A DNA stretch of 64,000 bases from an uncultured Clostridia bacterium (GTDB taxonomy: Bacteria > Bacillota > Clostridia > Oscillospirales > Ruminococcaceae): NCBI GenBank assembly GCA_947383835.1, contig CANDEV010000005.1, forward strand, positions 62,001-126,000. Direction: 5' to 3'. This document shows, piece after piece, positions 1-7,040 of this stretch; the stretch's first letter is position 1, and each line of letters opens with the position of its first letter. A model generated the notes under the pieces. The model was not told the DNA's origin and did no database searches. It saw only the letters and a program-made list of their open reading frames with translations. A program made the position numbers and the translations under genes.

Positions 1-1
1 C

Positions 2-1060
2 CTGCTTATTTCGGGCGCACCCAACCTCAGTCTTTCGGGCATGGCTATCAGCATAAGCGTTGTTGTGCCTTTCCTTAACATGACAAAGCAGTTTGCGGGA
101 AATATCGGTCAGGTTTCTCATCAGATAAATGCGGTGGTAATGGGTCTCGCAGGTACGGAGCGTATTTTTGAGCTTATCGACCTTGAACCGGAGGTAGACG
201 ACGGTTACGTTACCCTTGTGAACGCTAAGGAGGAAAACGGCGTTATTACCGAGTGTACCGAGCGTACAGGAATGTGGGCTTGGAAGCACCCTCATCAGGC
301 GGACGGCTCTGTGACATACACAAAGCTTACAGGCGACATTGTTATGGACGACGTTGATTTCGGCTATGACGAAAACAAAACTGTGCTGCACAATGTTACT
401 CTGTACGCTGAGCCGGGGCAAAAGGTTGCGTTTGTCGGCGCGACAGGTGCGGGAAAAACTACCATAACAAATCTGCTGAACCGCTTTTACGATATTGCGG
501 ACGGTAAGATACGCTATGACGGAATAAACATCAACAAGATAAAAAAGGCGGACTTGCGCCGCTCCCTCGGCATTGTACTTCAGGACACGAATTTGTTTAC
601 GGGGACGGTCATGGATAATATCCGTTACGGACGTCTCGACGCTACCGATGAGGATTGCATTGCCGCGGCAAAGCTTGCGGGCGCGCACGATTTTATAACA
701 CGTCTGCCGCAGGGCTACGATATGCTTCTCACAGAAAACGGCGCAAGTCTCTCACAGGGTCAGCGTCAGCTCCTTGCAATAAGCAGAGCGGCGGTTGCGG
801 ACTCCCCCGTAATGATCTTGGACGAGGCGACTTCCTCCATAGACACCCACACCGAGGCTGTGGTGCAGCGGGGCATGGACGCTCTCATGAAGGGCAGGAC
901 GGTTTTTGTTATTGCTCACAGGCTTTCAACGGTAAAAAATTCGGACGTTATCATGGTTCTTGAGCAGGGCAGGATAATCGAGCGCGGCAGCCATGAAAAG
1001 CTTATTGCCGAAAAGGGCAAGTATTATCAGCTTTACACGGGCGCGTTTGAGTTGGAGTGA
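2..1060 (+). CDS. ABC exporter subunit, permease-ATPase fusion (5' truncated)
   Basis: The reading frame is open from base 2, so the gene begins before the window and the ATG at 41 is internal. What remains is the end of the membrane domain and a full nucleotide-binding domain. Visible motifs are Walker A GATGAGKTT, the signature LSQGQRQLLAISRA, Walker B ILDEATSSID and the switch His in IAHRLS. A long linker carrying WAW-HP-Q-DGS precedes the ATPase domain, as in many clostridial heterodimeric exporters where the partner gene lies just upstream. The substrate is unknown; multidrug or lipid export is typical of the family. The 3' end overlaps the convergent gene at 1033-1302 by 28 bp. Confidence 0.93.
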   Translation: MLISGAPNLSLSGMAISISVVVPFLNMTKQFAGNIGQVSHQINAVVMGLAGTERIFELIDLEPEVDDGYVTLVNAKEENGVITECTERTGMWAWKHPHQADGSVTYTKLTGDIVMDDVDFGYDENKTVLHNVTLYAEPGQKVAFVGATGAGKTTITNLLNRFYDIADGKIRYDGININKIKKADLRRSLGIVLQDTNLFTGTVMDNIRYGRLDATDEDCIAAAKLAGAHDFITRLPQGYDMLLTENGASLSQGQRQLLAISRAAVADSPVMILDEATSSIDTHTEAVVQRGMDALMKGRTVFVIAHRLSTVKNSDVIMVLEQGRIIERGSHEKLIAEKGKYYQLYTGAFELE

Positions 1061-1302
1061 GCGCTTGTTTCCTTAAATGCGTCGAAAACGTCATTTGAAA
1101 TTTCAAAAAGCTTTTCCGAGTGGTATTTTGATATTCTGTACATTAACCAAGCGGCGTCTTGAATATTTTCAAAATTTAATTCGGTTTTTGCGTAACCGCA
1201 AAAGGCTGTGTGCAGAATATCCATTATTTCCGATATTGATTTTGCTATTAGGACTTCATGTTCCAATTCGTTTGAGATTTGGAGTAAGTGGTTGTTCATC
1301 AT
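1033..1302 (-). CDS. hypothetical small helical protein, 89 aa
   Basis: Family not recognised. The sequence is acidic and predicted largely helical, with no membrane segment or signal peptide. AAAGGA lies upstream of a double ATG at 1302/1299. It overlaps the ABC gene tail to tail. It has its own promoter (TTGACT at 1360-1355, 17 bp, TATGAT at 1337-1332) with a 14-bp near-palindrome inside the spacer. It is divergent from three small XRE regulators, so it is probably controlled by one of them. A toxin or partner role is possible but unsupported. Confidence 0.6.
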   Translation of the reverse strand: MMNNHLLQISNELEHEVLIAKSISEIMDILHTAFCGYAKTELNFENIQDAAWLMYRISKYHSEKLFEISNDVFDAFKETSAHSNSNAPV

Positions 1303-1331
1303 GGGTGATTTTCCTTTCGTTTTTTGATTTA

Positions 1332-1400
1332 ATCATAGCACAAAACTTTGTGTAAGTCAATAGACACGTTGCACAAAGTTTTGTGTGATAAATATATAAT
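1332..1400. promoter_or_regulatory. Divergent promoter region with two mirrored operators
   Basis: CACAAAACTTTGTG at 1339-1352 and its exact reverse complement CACAAAGTTTTGTG at 1372-1385 are separated by 19 bp. The first lies between -35 TTGACT and -10 TATGAT (17-bp spacer) of the leftward promoter. The second lies between TTGCAC (1369-1374) and TATAAT (1395-1400) of a weaker-spaced (20 bp) rightward promoter. The arrangement suggests one dimeric repressor controlling both directions, plausibly one of the adjacent XRE proteins. Confidence 0.7.
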
Positions 1401-1424
1401 GTTTTAGAATTAGAGGTGCTGTAA

Positions 1425-1640
1425 ATGTCAATAAAATATGATAAATTATTCACTCTTTTAAAAGAAAAAGGCTGGAACAGCACTCGAATAAGAAATGAAA
1501 ACTTGATTGGACAAGGTACTTTAACTAACCTAAGAAACGGTACAGGCGGTTTAGACCATAAGACTATTGACCGAATATGTCGGGTTTTGGGCTGTCAGCC
1601 CGGGGATATAATGGAATATGTTCCCGATGAAAATAAATAG
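1425..1640 (+). CDS. Small XRE-family HTH regulator 1 (HTH_26-like)
   Basis: This 71-aa protein is almost entirely one Cro/C1-type helix-turn-helix domain. The helices run from KLFTLLKEKGWNSTRI through GQGTLTNLRNG to HKTIDRICRVLGCQPGDI. The ending CQPGDI-EY-P is shared with the next two genes. The match is to the compact HTH_26/YozG-like group of XRE regulators, which bind DNA as dimers. It is the first of three paralogues in tandem, spaced 11 bp apart, and lies directly downstream of the mirrored operators. Autoregulation is inferred from position. Confidence 0.85.
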   Translation: MSIKYDKLFTLLKEKGWNSTRIRNENLIGQGTLTNLRNGTGGLDHKTIDRICRVLGCQPGDIMEYVPDENK

Positions 1641-1651
1641 GCGGTGCGGTT

Positions 1652-1864
1652 ATGCCGATAAACTATTCAAAATTATTGAAAATATTTGAGGAAAAGGGTA
1701 TATCCTCGTACGCGGTCACAAAAAAGGATAAAATTATCGGTCAGGCGACGTGGAAAAAAATACATGACGGCGGACATATTGATACGAGAACAGTTGAAGC
1801 GTTATGCAAATATTTGAATTGTCAGCCCGGAGACATTCTTGAATATATTCCAGAAGATAATTAG
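1652..1864 (+). CDS. Small XRE-family HTH regulator 2 (HTH_26-like)
   Basis: A 70-aa single-domain helix-turn-helix protein, paralogous to both neighbours. It shares MPI-YSKLL, a GQATWKKIHDGG recognition region and CKYLNCQPGDILEYIP. GGCGGTG precedes the ATG. It sits in the same operon, 11 bp after gene 1 and 11 bp before gene 3. The recognition-helix residues differ strongly from its neighbours, suggesting different operators despite the common scaffold. Confidence 0.85.
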   Translation: MPINYSKLLKIFEEKGISSYAVTKKDKIIGQATWKKIHDGGHIDTRTVEALCKYLNCQPGDILEYIPEDN

Positions 1865-1875
1865 GCGGTGCAAAT

Positions 1876-2091
1876 ATGCCAATAAAATACAAAATTGATG
1901 TTTTGGCTGAATTAAAGGTAAAAGGATATTCAACAACAGTACTTCGCAGAGATAAAATTCTCGGAGAGTCTGCCATACAGCGGCTTAGATGCAAGCAAAG
2001 CGTTTCGTATACTGTGCTTGCAAGGCTTTGCAAAATGCTTGACTGTCAGCCGGGGGATATTCTCGAATATATTCCCGAAGAAAAAGATTAA
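1876..2091 (+). CDS. Small XRE-family HTH regulator 3 (HTH_26-like)
   Basis: The 71-aa third tandem paralogue, with the same CKMLDCQPGDILEYIP ending. Its recognition region (GESAIQRLRCKQS) differs from the other two. GGCGGTG lies upstream of the ATG at 1876. The operon appears to end at the terminator at 2097-2131. Three consecutive single-domain paralogues imply local duplication followed by divergence of DNA specificity. Confidence 0.85.
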   Translation: MPIKYKIDVLAELKVKGYSTTVLRRDKILGESAIQRLRCKQSVSYTVLARLCKMLDCQPGDILEYIPEEKD

Positions 2092-2096
2092 AAAAG

Positions 2097-2131
2097 TACG
2101 GACTTTTCCCGACCCGAAAAGTCCGTATTTT
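2097..2131 (+). terminator. Rho-independent terminator after the XRE array
   Basis: A perfect 12-bp stem TACGGACTTTTC / GAAAAGTCCGTA with a 7-nt loop, followed by TTTT. It separates the XRE operon from the DUF3783 gene. Confidence 0.85.
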
Positions 2132-2147
2132 AAACAGGAGTGATATT

Positions 2148-2537
2148 ATGAAATCAAGAATTATCCCAACAATACCCGAAACGATTTTATCATATAATAT
2201 CGGAGAAAAAGCGGAAAAGCTTGAAGAAGCCGCAAATTCACTGAACATGAAGCACGTCCCCATACCCAAGGACAAAGCAGGGGAGACAGTTGGCTTTTTG
2301 GCAGGGTACAACGGCTTCACCTCCAACGGCACGGAAGTTTCCGCAGAGGGCGAGTGCATAATCTTTTCGGGAATAACAAGCAAGCGGCTTGACCAATTGC
2401 TGAAAGCCATGCGCGAAAGGGGACTTGACATTCCCTTGAAAGCCGTTGTAACGCAGTACAACCAAAGCCAAAGCGTGGAGTGGCTTTTGGAGGAGCTTGC
2501 CAAGGAAAGAAAAAGTATAGATGAGCAGAAAAAATGA
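2148..2537 (+). CDS. DUF3783-family protein
   Basis: A 129-aa cytosolic protein matching the DUF3783 family of Firmicutes. The conserved C-terminal portion reads IFSGITSKRLDQLLKAMRERG followed by LKAVVT-N-S-W. An ACAGGAG site precedes the ATG. Function unknown. Its TGA stop overlaps an ATG (ATGA at 2534-2537), probably the ancestral start of the next gene, now displaced by a repeat insertion. Translation coupled to the Spx-like gene was therefore probably the original state. Confidence 0.75.
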   Translation: MKSRIIPTIPETILSYNIGEKAEKLEEAANSLNMKHVPIPKDKAGETVGFLAGYNGFTSNGTEVSAEGECIIFSGITSKRLDQLLKAMRERGLDIPLKAVVTQYNQSQSVEWLLEELAKERKSIDEQKK

Positions 2538-2553
2538 ACATACAAATTTTCGG

Positions 2554-2655
2554 GCGGGGAACGCCCCGCGGCGAATGTCACCCCCGAAGTTAAAAATTAC
2601 AGATTTTAACTATGACTTGCCCCCTCAAGGGGACGGTAAAGATAGGAGTTTAAGT
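2554..2655 (+). repeat. Two-hairpin repeat R1, copy 1 (inserted between two genes)
   Basis: The element starts with the perfect hairpin GCGGGG-AACG-CCCCGC (2554-2569), then a GTCACCCCC core, an AT-rich spacer and CCCC-TCAA-GGGG (2621-2632). The 20 bp ATGAACATACAAATTTTCGG occurs exactly on both sides (2534-2553 and 2656-2675). The insertion therefore duplicated the start of the following gene. GATAGGAG at its right end now serves as the ribosome site of that gene. Confidence 0.8.
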
Positions 2656-3006
2656 ATGAACATACAAATTTTCGGAAAGTCCAAATGCTTCGACACAAAA
2701 AAAGCGGAGCGTTACTTCAAGGAGCGGGGAATAAAATTTCAGTCGGTTGACATTCTCTCCAAGGGCTTGAGCAAGGGCGAGCTTGAAAGCGTCTGCAAAG
2801 CTGTCGGCGGACTTGAAAAGCTTATCGACGAGAACAGCAAGGATTACTGCAATATCAAGTACCTGTTGGACGAGGCAAAGGCGGACAAGCTTGCGGAACA
2901 GCCAAAGCTGTACAAAACGCCGATAGTTCGCAACGGAAAGCAAGCCACGGTTGGGTACTGCCCCGAAATATGGAGCAAATGGTCGGAGAACGCTCCGCAG
3001 CGATAG
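2656..3006 (+). CDS. ArsC/Spx-family thioredoxin-fold protein
   Basis: A 116-aa protein of the arsenate-reductase/Spx family. It has an N-terminal IFGKSKCFDTKKAERYFKERG with a single active-site Cys, and later KTPIVRNGKQATVGY, the conserved cis-Pro region. The CxxC of classical Spx is reduced to one Cys, as in ArsC/YffB-like members. The start at 2656 is chosen because AGGAG lies 7 bp upstream; the longer frame from 2521 merely runs through the repeat. The final residues SENAPQR are encoded by the first hairpin of another R1 copy. Confidence 0.85.
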   Translation: MNIQIFGKSKCFDTKKAERYFKERGIKFQSVDILSKGLSKGELESVCKAVGGLEKLIDENSKDYCNIKYLLDEAKADKLAEQPKLYKTPIVRNGKQATVGYCPEIWSKWSENAPQR

Positions 3007-3074
3007 TCACCCCAAAAGTAAAATACTGTAAACCTTTTTGCCCGCCCCTTCAAAGGGGGCGGGCAAATTTTTTT
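2984..3074 (+). repeat. R1 copy 2, including terminator
   Basis: The first hairpin CGGAG-AACG-CTCCG (2984-2997) overlaps the last codons of the Spx-like gene. The core AGTCACCCC follows, then the long GC stem TTGCCCGCCCC / GGGGGCGGGCAA (3038-3066) and eight Ts. This copy is a good intrinsic terminator. Confidence 0.8.
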
Positions 3075-3082
3075 ATCCCTGT

Positions 3083-3409
3083 CTACTGTATACCGAGGGA
3101 CGTTATCGCCTCCAGCATTTCGTGCCAGTCGGCAAGCGCTTTTTCAAGACGTTCCCTGCCGTTCGCGGTCACGCGGTAGTACTTCCGAGTTGGACCTCCA
3201 GAAGTCTCCCCGGTGTAGCTTTCGGTGCAGCCGTCCGCATGAAGCCGTCGCAGAATGGCGTAAACGGTGCTTTCGTTGATGTCGGGAAAAGCCCCTGTTA
3301 TCTTTTTCATTATCTCGTAGCCGTAAAGCTCGTCCGAGGAGACGACTTTCAGAATACACATCTCCAGCACGCCTTTTTTCATTTGTCCCTTATCCATATC
3401 AGACATCAC
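3083..3409 (-). CDS. PadR-family transcriptional regulator
   Basis: A 108-aa winged-helix repressor. It contains the PadR core LEMCILKVVSSDELYGYEI, INESTVYAILRRL (recognition helix) and a wing at GGPTRKYYRVTANGRERL, followed by a short dimerisation helix. Its start overlaps the end of the upstream DUF1700 gene by 11 bp, so the two are translationally coupled. PadR proteins of this size usually repress their own operon. The 12-bp inverted repeat around the promoter near 4464 is the likely operator. Confidence 0.93.
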   Translation of the reverse strand: MMSDMDKGQMKKGVLEMCILKVVSSDELYGYEIMKKITGAFPDINESTVYAILRRLHADGCTESYTGETSGGPTRKYYRVTANGRERLEKALADWHEMLEAITSLGIQ

Positions 3410-4415
3410 CGTCTTTCTTTTTGAATTTCAGTCTGACTGTTATTATTGCGGCAAGTGAAATTATAAAAGTTGCTATGCCTATTACGGCAAGCATTGTAAT
3501 TGTACTGTTGTTTACAAATTGCGAATGTGGGTCTGTCGGGTCAATTCTATTCAGCTCCCAGCGTATAAATTTTGAAATTATTCCACCGAAAACAATTATG
3601 TACTGCGTTGGTACAGACAGCGCGTTGCGGTTTAGTATTTCCCATAAAAACAACTCTGCGGCAGTTATTATCATAATTATTGAGTAAACGTTAAGCACTG
3701 CTCCCGAGTAGCTGTAATATGCCCTCAGTGTGGCTATTTCAGCCGCTAAATCGCTAAAATCCCGCGATACGATAAATTCCGAAACTATTACCATTCCGAT
3801 TATAAATGCGGGAACAATGCAAAAAAGCTTTGGTTTGCCGCTTTTAAAAATTGAAATCAGCAAAAAAACCTGCGGAACAATTATCAGAGCAGAAATTTTA
3901 ATGGATAAAATAAAGGCTGCATCGCCGTCTGCCGACAGCATAACGTTTGAAAAGGGCAGGAAAATCAGAACCGCTCCAAACCATAAAATTGCGGCAGATA
4001 ATGCAAAAATGTCTGTTTTTTCGGCTTTGAACGCAGCCAAAAAATTATTCCGTTCAAGAATAAGATGTATAAGCAGCGGCAGGATAATTCCCGCAATTGC
4101 AAGAGCGCCAGAGGTCATAAAATCAACGTTTAATAAAACCAATACTCCCAGTGCCGCGCATATGGTCGGTGAAATGTATTTTTTTCCGATCCGCGAAGCT
4201 AATGGTACTGCCGACTCGGTTCTTTCCGAAAGAATTGCCTTTACCGCATCCCTCGGACTTCCGAGACTGAGGCATATATCCTCTTCGGTTTTCCCATCAG
4301 CAATTCCCGCTTCAAAGCATTCCTCCATGTCGCATAAAATGTCCGAAATCTCGTTGTCCGGCAGCAGAAAGCACAATTGGTTCTGTAATTGGTGCAAATA
4401 CTGTTGTCTTGTCAT
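3399..4415 (-). CDS. DUF1700/HAAS-domain membrane protein
   Basis: About 338 aa. The N-terminal region, from MTRQQYLHQL through the D-CDMEECFEAGIADGKTEE stretch to LGSPRDAV, is the DUF1700/HAAS domain typically paired with PadR regulators. It is followed by about eight to nine hydrophobic segments. The start at 4415 is preferred, with AAAGGA about 11 bp upstream; ATG 4424 is an alternative. It is the first gene of a two-gene operon with padR. Envelope sensing or transport is guessed for the family; no substrate is visible. Confidence 0.8.
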   Translation of the reverse strand: MTRQQYLHQLQNQLCFLLPDNEISDILCDMEECFEAGIADGKTEEDICLSLGSPRDAVKAILSERTESAVPLASRIGKKYISPTICAALGVLVLLNVDFMTSGALAIAGIILPLLIHLILERNNFLAAFKAEKTDIFALSAAILWFGAVLIFLPFSNVMLSADGDAAFILSIKISALIIVPQVFLLISIFKSGKPKLFCIVPAFIIGMVIVSEFIVSRDFSDLAAEIATLRAYYSYSGAVLNVYSIIMIITAAELFLWEILNRNALSVPTQYIIVFGGIISKFIRWELNRIDPTDPHSQFVNNSTITMLAVIGIATFIISLAAIITVRLKFKKKDGDV

Positions 4416-4441
4416 AAGTACCATTTCCTTTCTATTGTTTA

Positions 4442-4492
4442 TTGAACAGTAGTCCTTGGAAGTATAATAACACACTACTGTTCAAAAGTCAA
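4442..4492 (-). promoter_or_regulatory. Promoter and inverted-repeat operator of the DUF1700-padR operon
   Basis: On the minus strand, TTGACT (4492-4487), a 17-bp spacer and TATTAT (4469-4464). A perfect 12-bp inverted repeat TTGAACAGTAGT / ACTACTGTTCAA (4442-4453 and 4474-4485) brackets the -10. One arm lies in the spacer and the other just downstream. Probable PadR autoregulatory operator. Confidence 0.75.
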
Positions 4493-4515
4493 TAGTTTTT
4501 GAAAAAATTTTTTTC

Positions 4516-4573
4516 TTGACATTTTGTACCTACAGTAGTATAATTAGTTTGTATAAAAGTTAGCCTAAACTAA
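4516..4573 (+). promoter_or_regulatory. feo promoter with DtxR-like iron box
   Basis: A perfect promoter: TTGACA (4516-4521), 17 bp, TATAAT (4539-4544). TTAGCCTAAACTAA at 4560-4573, just after the expected transcription start, resembles the DtxR/IdeR operator half-sites (TTAG-TTAG-CTAA type). Iron-dependent repression of feoAB is inferred. Confidence 0.7.
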
Positions 4574-4615
4574 GTTTTGACAAATATTTCAATAAACCGC
4601 CGAAAGGAACTTTTT

Positions 4616-4849
4616 ATGACTCTTAACGAATTAAAAGCGGGGCAGTCCGCTGTAATAACCGACGTTGGCGGAGACGGCGCTCTCCGCTGCCGCCTGCTTG
4701 ATATGGGACTTATTCCCAAGACAAAGGTAATGGTGAGAAAGGTTGCCCCAATGGGCGACCCGATAGAGCTTTTTTTAAGGGGCTACGAGCTTACGATACG
4801 CCTTGAGGATGCCGAAAAAATCACAATAAAGGAGTGCGGCGAGGTATGA
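4616..4849 (+). CDS. feoA: Ferrous iron transport protein A
   Basis: A 77-aa SH3-like FeoA domain. It has the family pattern L-AGQSAVI and LRCRLLDMGLIPKTKV-V-APMGDPIEL, then GYELTIRLEDAEKI. The cytosolic protein supports FeoB-mediated Fe(II) uptake. The start at 4616 is preferred over 4577 because GAAAGGAAC lies 8 bp upstream. Its stop overlaps the feoB start (ATGA), so the two are translationally coupled. No feoC follows. Confidence 0.93.
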   Translation: MTLNELKAGQSAVITDVGGDGALRCRLLDMGLIPKTKVMVRKVAPMGDPIELFLRGYELTIRLEDAEKITIKECGEV

Positions 4850-6849
4850 TATTAGCTCTTGCGGGAAATCAGAACTGCGGTAAGACAACCCTTTTTAATC
4901 AGCTTACAGGCTCAAATCAGCACGTTGGAAACTTTCCGGGCGTTACCGTGGACAGAAAGTCCGGCGAGGTAAGAGACCACAGCGGCTGCGAGGTTGTGGA
5001 TCTGCCGGGGATTTATTCCATAAGACCCTATACAAACGAGGAAATTGTTACCAGAGATTTCCTTATGGACGAAAAGCCCGACGCGATAATAAACATAGTT
5101 GACGCAACAAATATCGAGCGTAATTTGTACCTTACCCTGCAAATGCTTGAAATGAATATACCAATGGTGCTGGCGTTAAACATGATGGACGAGGTGCGGA
5201 ACAACGGCGGAACTATCGACGTAAAGGGACTTTCCGAAAGACTGGGAATACCGGTCCTGCCGATAAGCGCGGCGAAAAACGAGGGCATAGACGAGCTTGT
5301 GGCAAAGGTCGTGGAGTGCGCCGAAAAAAAGCGTAAGCCAAAGCGTCTGGACTTCTGTCACGGCGCGGTGCACAGGTGTATACACGCCGTTTCCCACATG
5401 ATAGAGGATCATGCCCTGCTTGCGGATATTTCTCCCAGATTTGCCGCGACAAAGCTTGTTGAGAACGACCCCGACATCAACAAAAAGCTGGGTCTGAACG
5501 AAAACGAGCTTGAAATGATAGAGCACAGCGTTACCGAAATGGAAAAAGAGCTTGATATGGACAGAAACGCCGCCCTTGCGGATATGAGGTACACCTTTAT
5601 TGAGGAGGTCTGCCGCGACACGGTTGTGAAGTGCCACGAAAGCAAGGAGCATATCCGCAGTCTGAAAATAGACAGCGTTCTGACAAACAAATACCTTGCC
5701 ATACCGCTTTTTCTCTGCATAATGCTGCTGGTCTTTTGGATAACCTTCGGCTCTGTGGGTGTATGGCTAAGCGACCTTTTTACCGCGCTTATCGACTTTG
5801 TGATATCGGGCGCGGACAAGGCTCTCACCGCATACGGTCTTAACCCGATAGTACATAGTCTAATTATCGACGGCATTTTTGCAGGTGTGGGAAGCGTACT
5901 TGGATTTCTGCCGACCATTGTAACGCTGTTTTTCTGCCTTTCGATTTTGGAGGACAGCGGCTACATGGCGCGTGTGGCTTTTGTAATGGATAAGCTCCTG
6001 CGTAAAATAGGTCTTTCGGGACGTTCCTTTGTACCGATGCTTATAGGCTTCGGGTGCAGCGTCCCCGCTATTATGGCGACAAGAACGCTCTCCTCTGAGC
6101 GGGACAGGCGCATGACTATTTTTCTCACGCCGTATATGAGCTGCAGCGCGAAGCTGCCGATATACGCAGTGTTTACGGCAGCTTTTTTTCCGAAATACAA
6201 GGCGTTGGTAATGCTTGTTCTGTACGTCGGCGGTATGCTTGTGGGAATAATCTGCGGTATGCTTATGAACAAAACTAAATTCAAGGGAAACCCTGTGCCT
6301 TTTGTTATGGAGCTTCCGAATTACCGCCTGCCGTCGGCGAAAAGCGTAGCCCTGCTGATGTGGGACAAGGCTAAGGATTTTATCGAAAAAGCATTTACGG
6401 TAATATTTTTTGCAACTATTATTATATGGTTCCTGCAAAGCTTCGATATACGGCTCAATCATGTTGAAAACAGCTCCGAAAGCCTTTTGGCAATGCTCGG
6501 CATAGTTATTGCGCCGATTTTCAGACCTCTCGGCTTCGGTGACTGGAGAGCGGTAACTGCCCTTATAACAGGCTTTTCCGCAAAGGAATCGGTGGTGTCA
6601 ACGCTTGCTGTCTTGACCGGTTCAAGCGTTTCCGATTTAAGTACGGTTCTTTCGGGCGTTTTTACACCGATATCAGCGGCAAGCTTTCTTGCTTTTACGC
6701 TTTTGTATACGCCATGTGTTGCGGCTATTGCGGCGGTAAAGCGTGAGCTTAACGGGAAGTCCGCCTTTGCACTGGTTTTTATGCAGTGCGTAACGGCATG
6801 GCTGGCAGCGTTTTTGGTGTATACCATTGGAACGTTCTTTTTTGCTTGA
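4846..6849 (+). CDS. feoB: Ferrous iron transporter FeoB
   Basis: A 667-aa GTP-gated Fe(II) transporter. The N-terminal G domain has G1 GNQNCGKTT (residues 7-15), G3 DLPG and G4 NMMD, followed by a helical GDI region. The membrane part contains both Gate motifs: GFGCSVPAIMATRTL and the related PYMSCSAKLPIY. Length is normal for clostridial FeoB. It lies in the feoAB operon behind a DtxR-like box, so induction under iron limitation is expected. The start at 4846 overlaps the feoA stop. Confidence 0.97.
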   Translation: MILALAGNQNCGKTTLFNQLTGSNQHVGNFPGVTVDRKSGEVRDHSGCEVVDLPGIYSIRPYTNEEIVTRDFLMDEKPDAIINIVDATNIERNLYLTLQMLEMNIPMVLALNMMDEVRNNGGTIDVKGLSERLGIPVLPISAAKNEGIDELVAKVVECAEKKRKPKRLDFCHGAVHRCIHAVSHMIEDHALLADISPRFAATKLVENDPDINKKLGLNENELEMIEHSVTEMEKELDMDRNAALADMRYTFIEEVCRDTVVKCHESKEHIRSLKIDSVLTNKYLAIPLFLCIMLLVFWITFGSVGVWLSDLFTALIDFVISGADKALTAYGLNPIVHSLIIDGIFAGVGSVLGFLPTIVTLFFCLSILEDSGYMARVAFVMDKLLRKIGLSGRSFVPMLIGFGCSVPAIMATRTLSSERDRRMTIFLTPYMSCSAKLPIYAVFTAAFFPKYKALVMLVLYVGGMLVGIICGMLMNKTKFKGNPVPFVMELPNYRLPSAKSVALLMWDKAKDFIEKAFTVIFFATIIIWFLQSFDIRLNHVENSSESLLAMLGIVIAPIFRPLGFGDWRAVTALITGFSAKESVVSTLAVLTGSSVSDLSTVLSGVFTPISAASFLAFTLLYTPCVAAIAAVKRELNGKSAFALVFMQCVTAWLAAFLVYTIGTFFFA

Positions 6850-6914
6850 TTTGAATATTACGTCATTTGCTTTTTTAAAAAGGTTATTTTGCACAAAAAA
6901 ACACAATTTTAACC

Positions 6915-6943
6915 TTGACATATGTTTATTTTTGTGGTATAAT
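6915..6943 (+). promoter_or_regulatory. Promoter of the hybrid histidine kinase
   Basis: TTGACA (6915-6920), exact 17-bp spacer and TATAAT (6938-6943). The transcript would have a leader of about 90 nt before the ATG at 7041. Confidence 0.8.
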
Positions 6944-7040
6944 TAATTATAATTGGATTGTTGTACCTTTTAAAATATTTGATTTGTATAAATATTTTTG
7001 GAAATTTTATTCAAATTCATATATGTGCGGAGGAAATATT

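Noticed and set aside
2521..2655. N-terminal extension of the Spx-like protein
   Set aside because: It runs through the R1 repeat; the family begins at MNIQIFG (2656), which has its own AGGAG.
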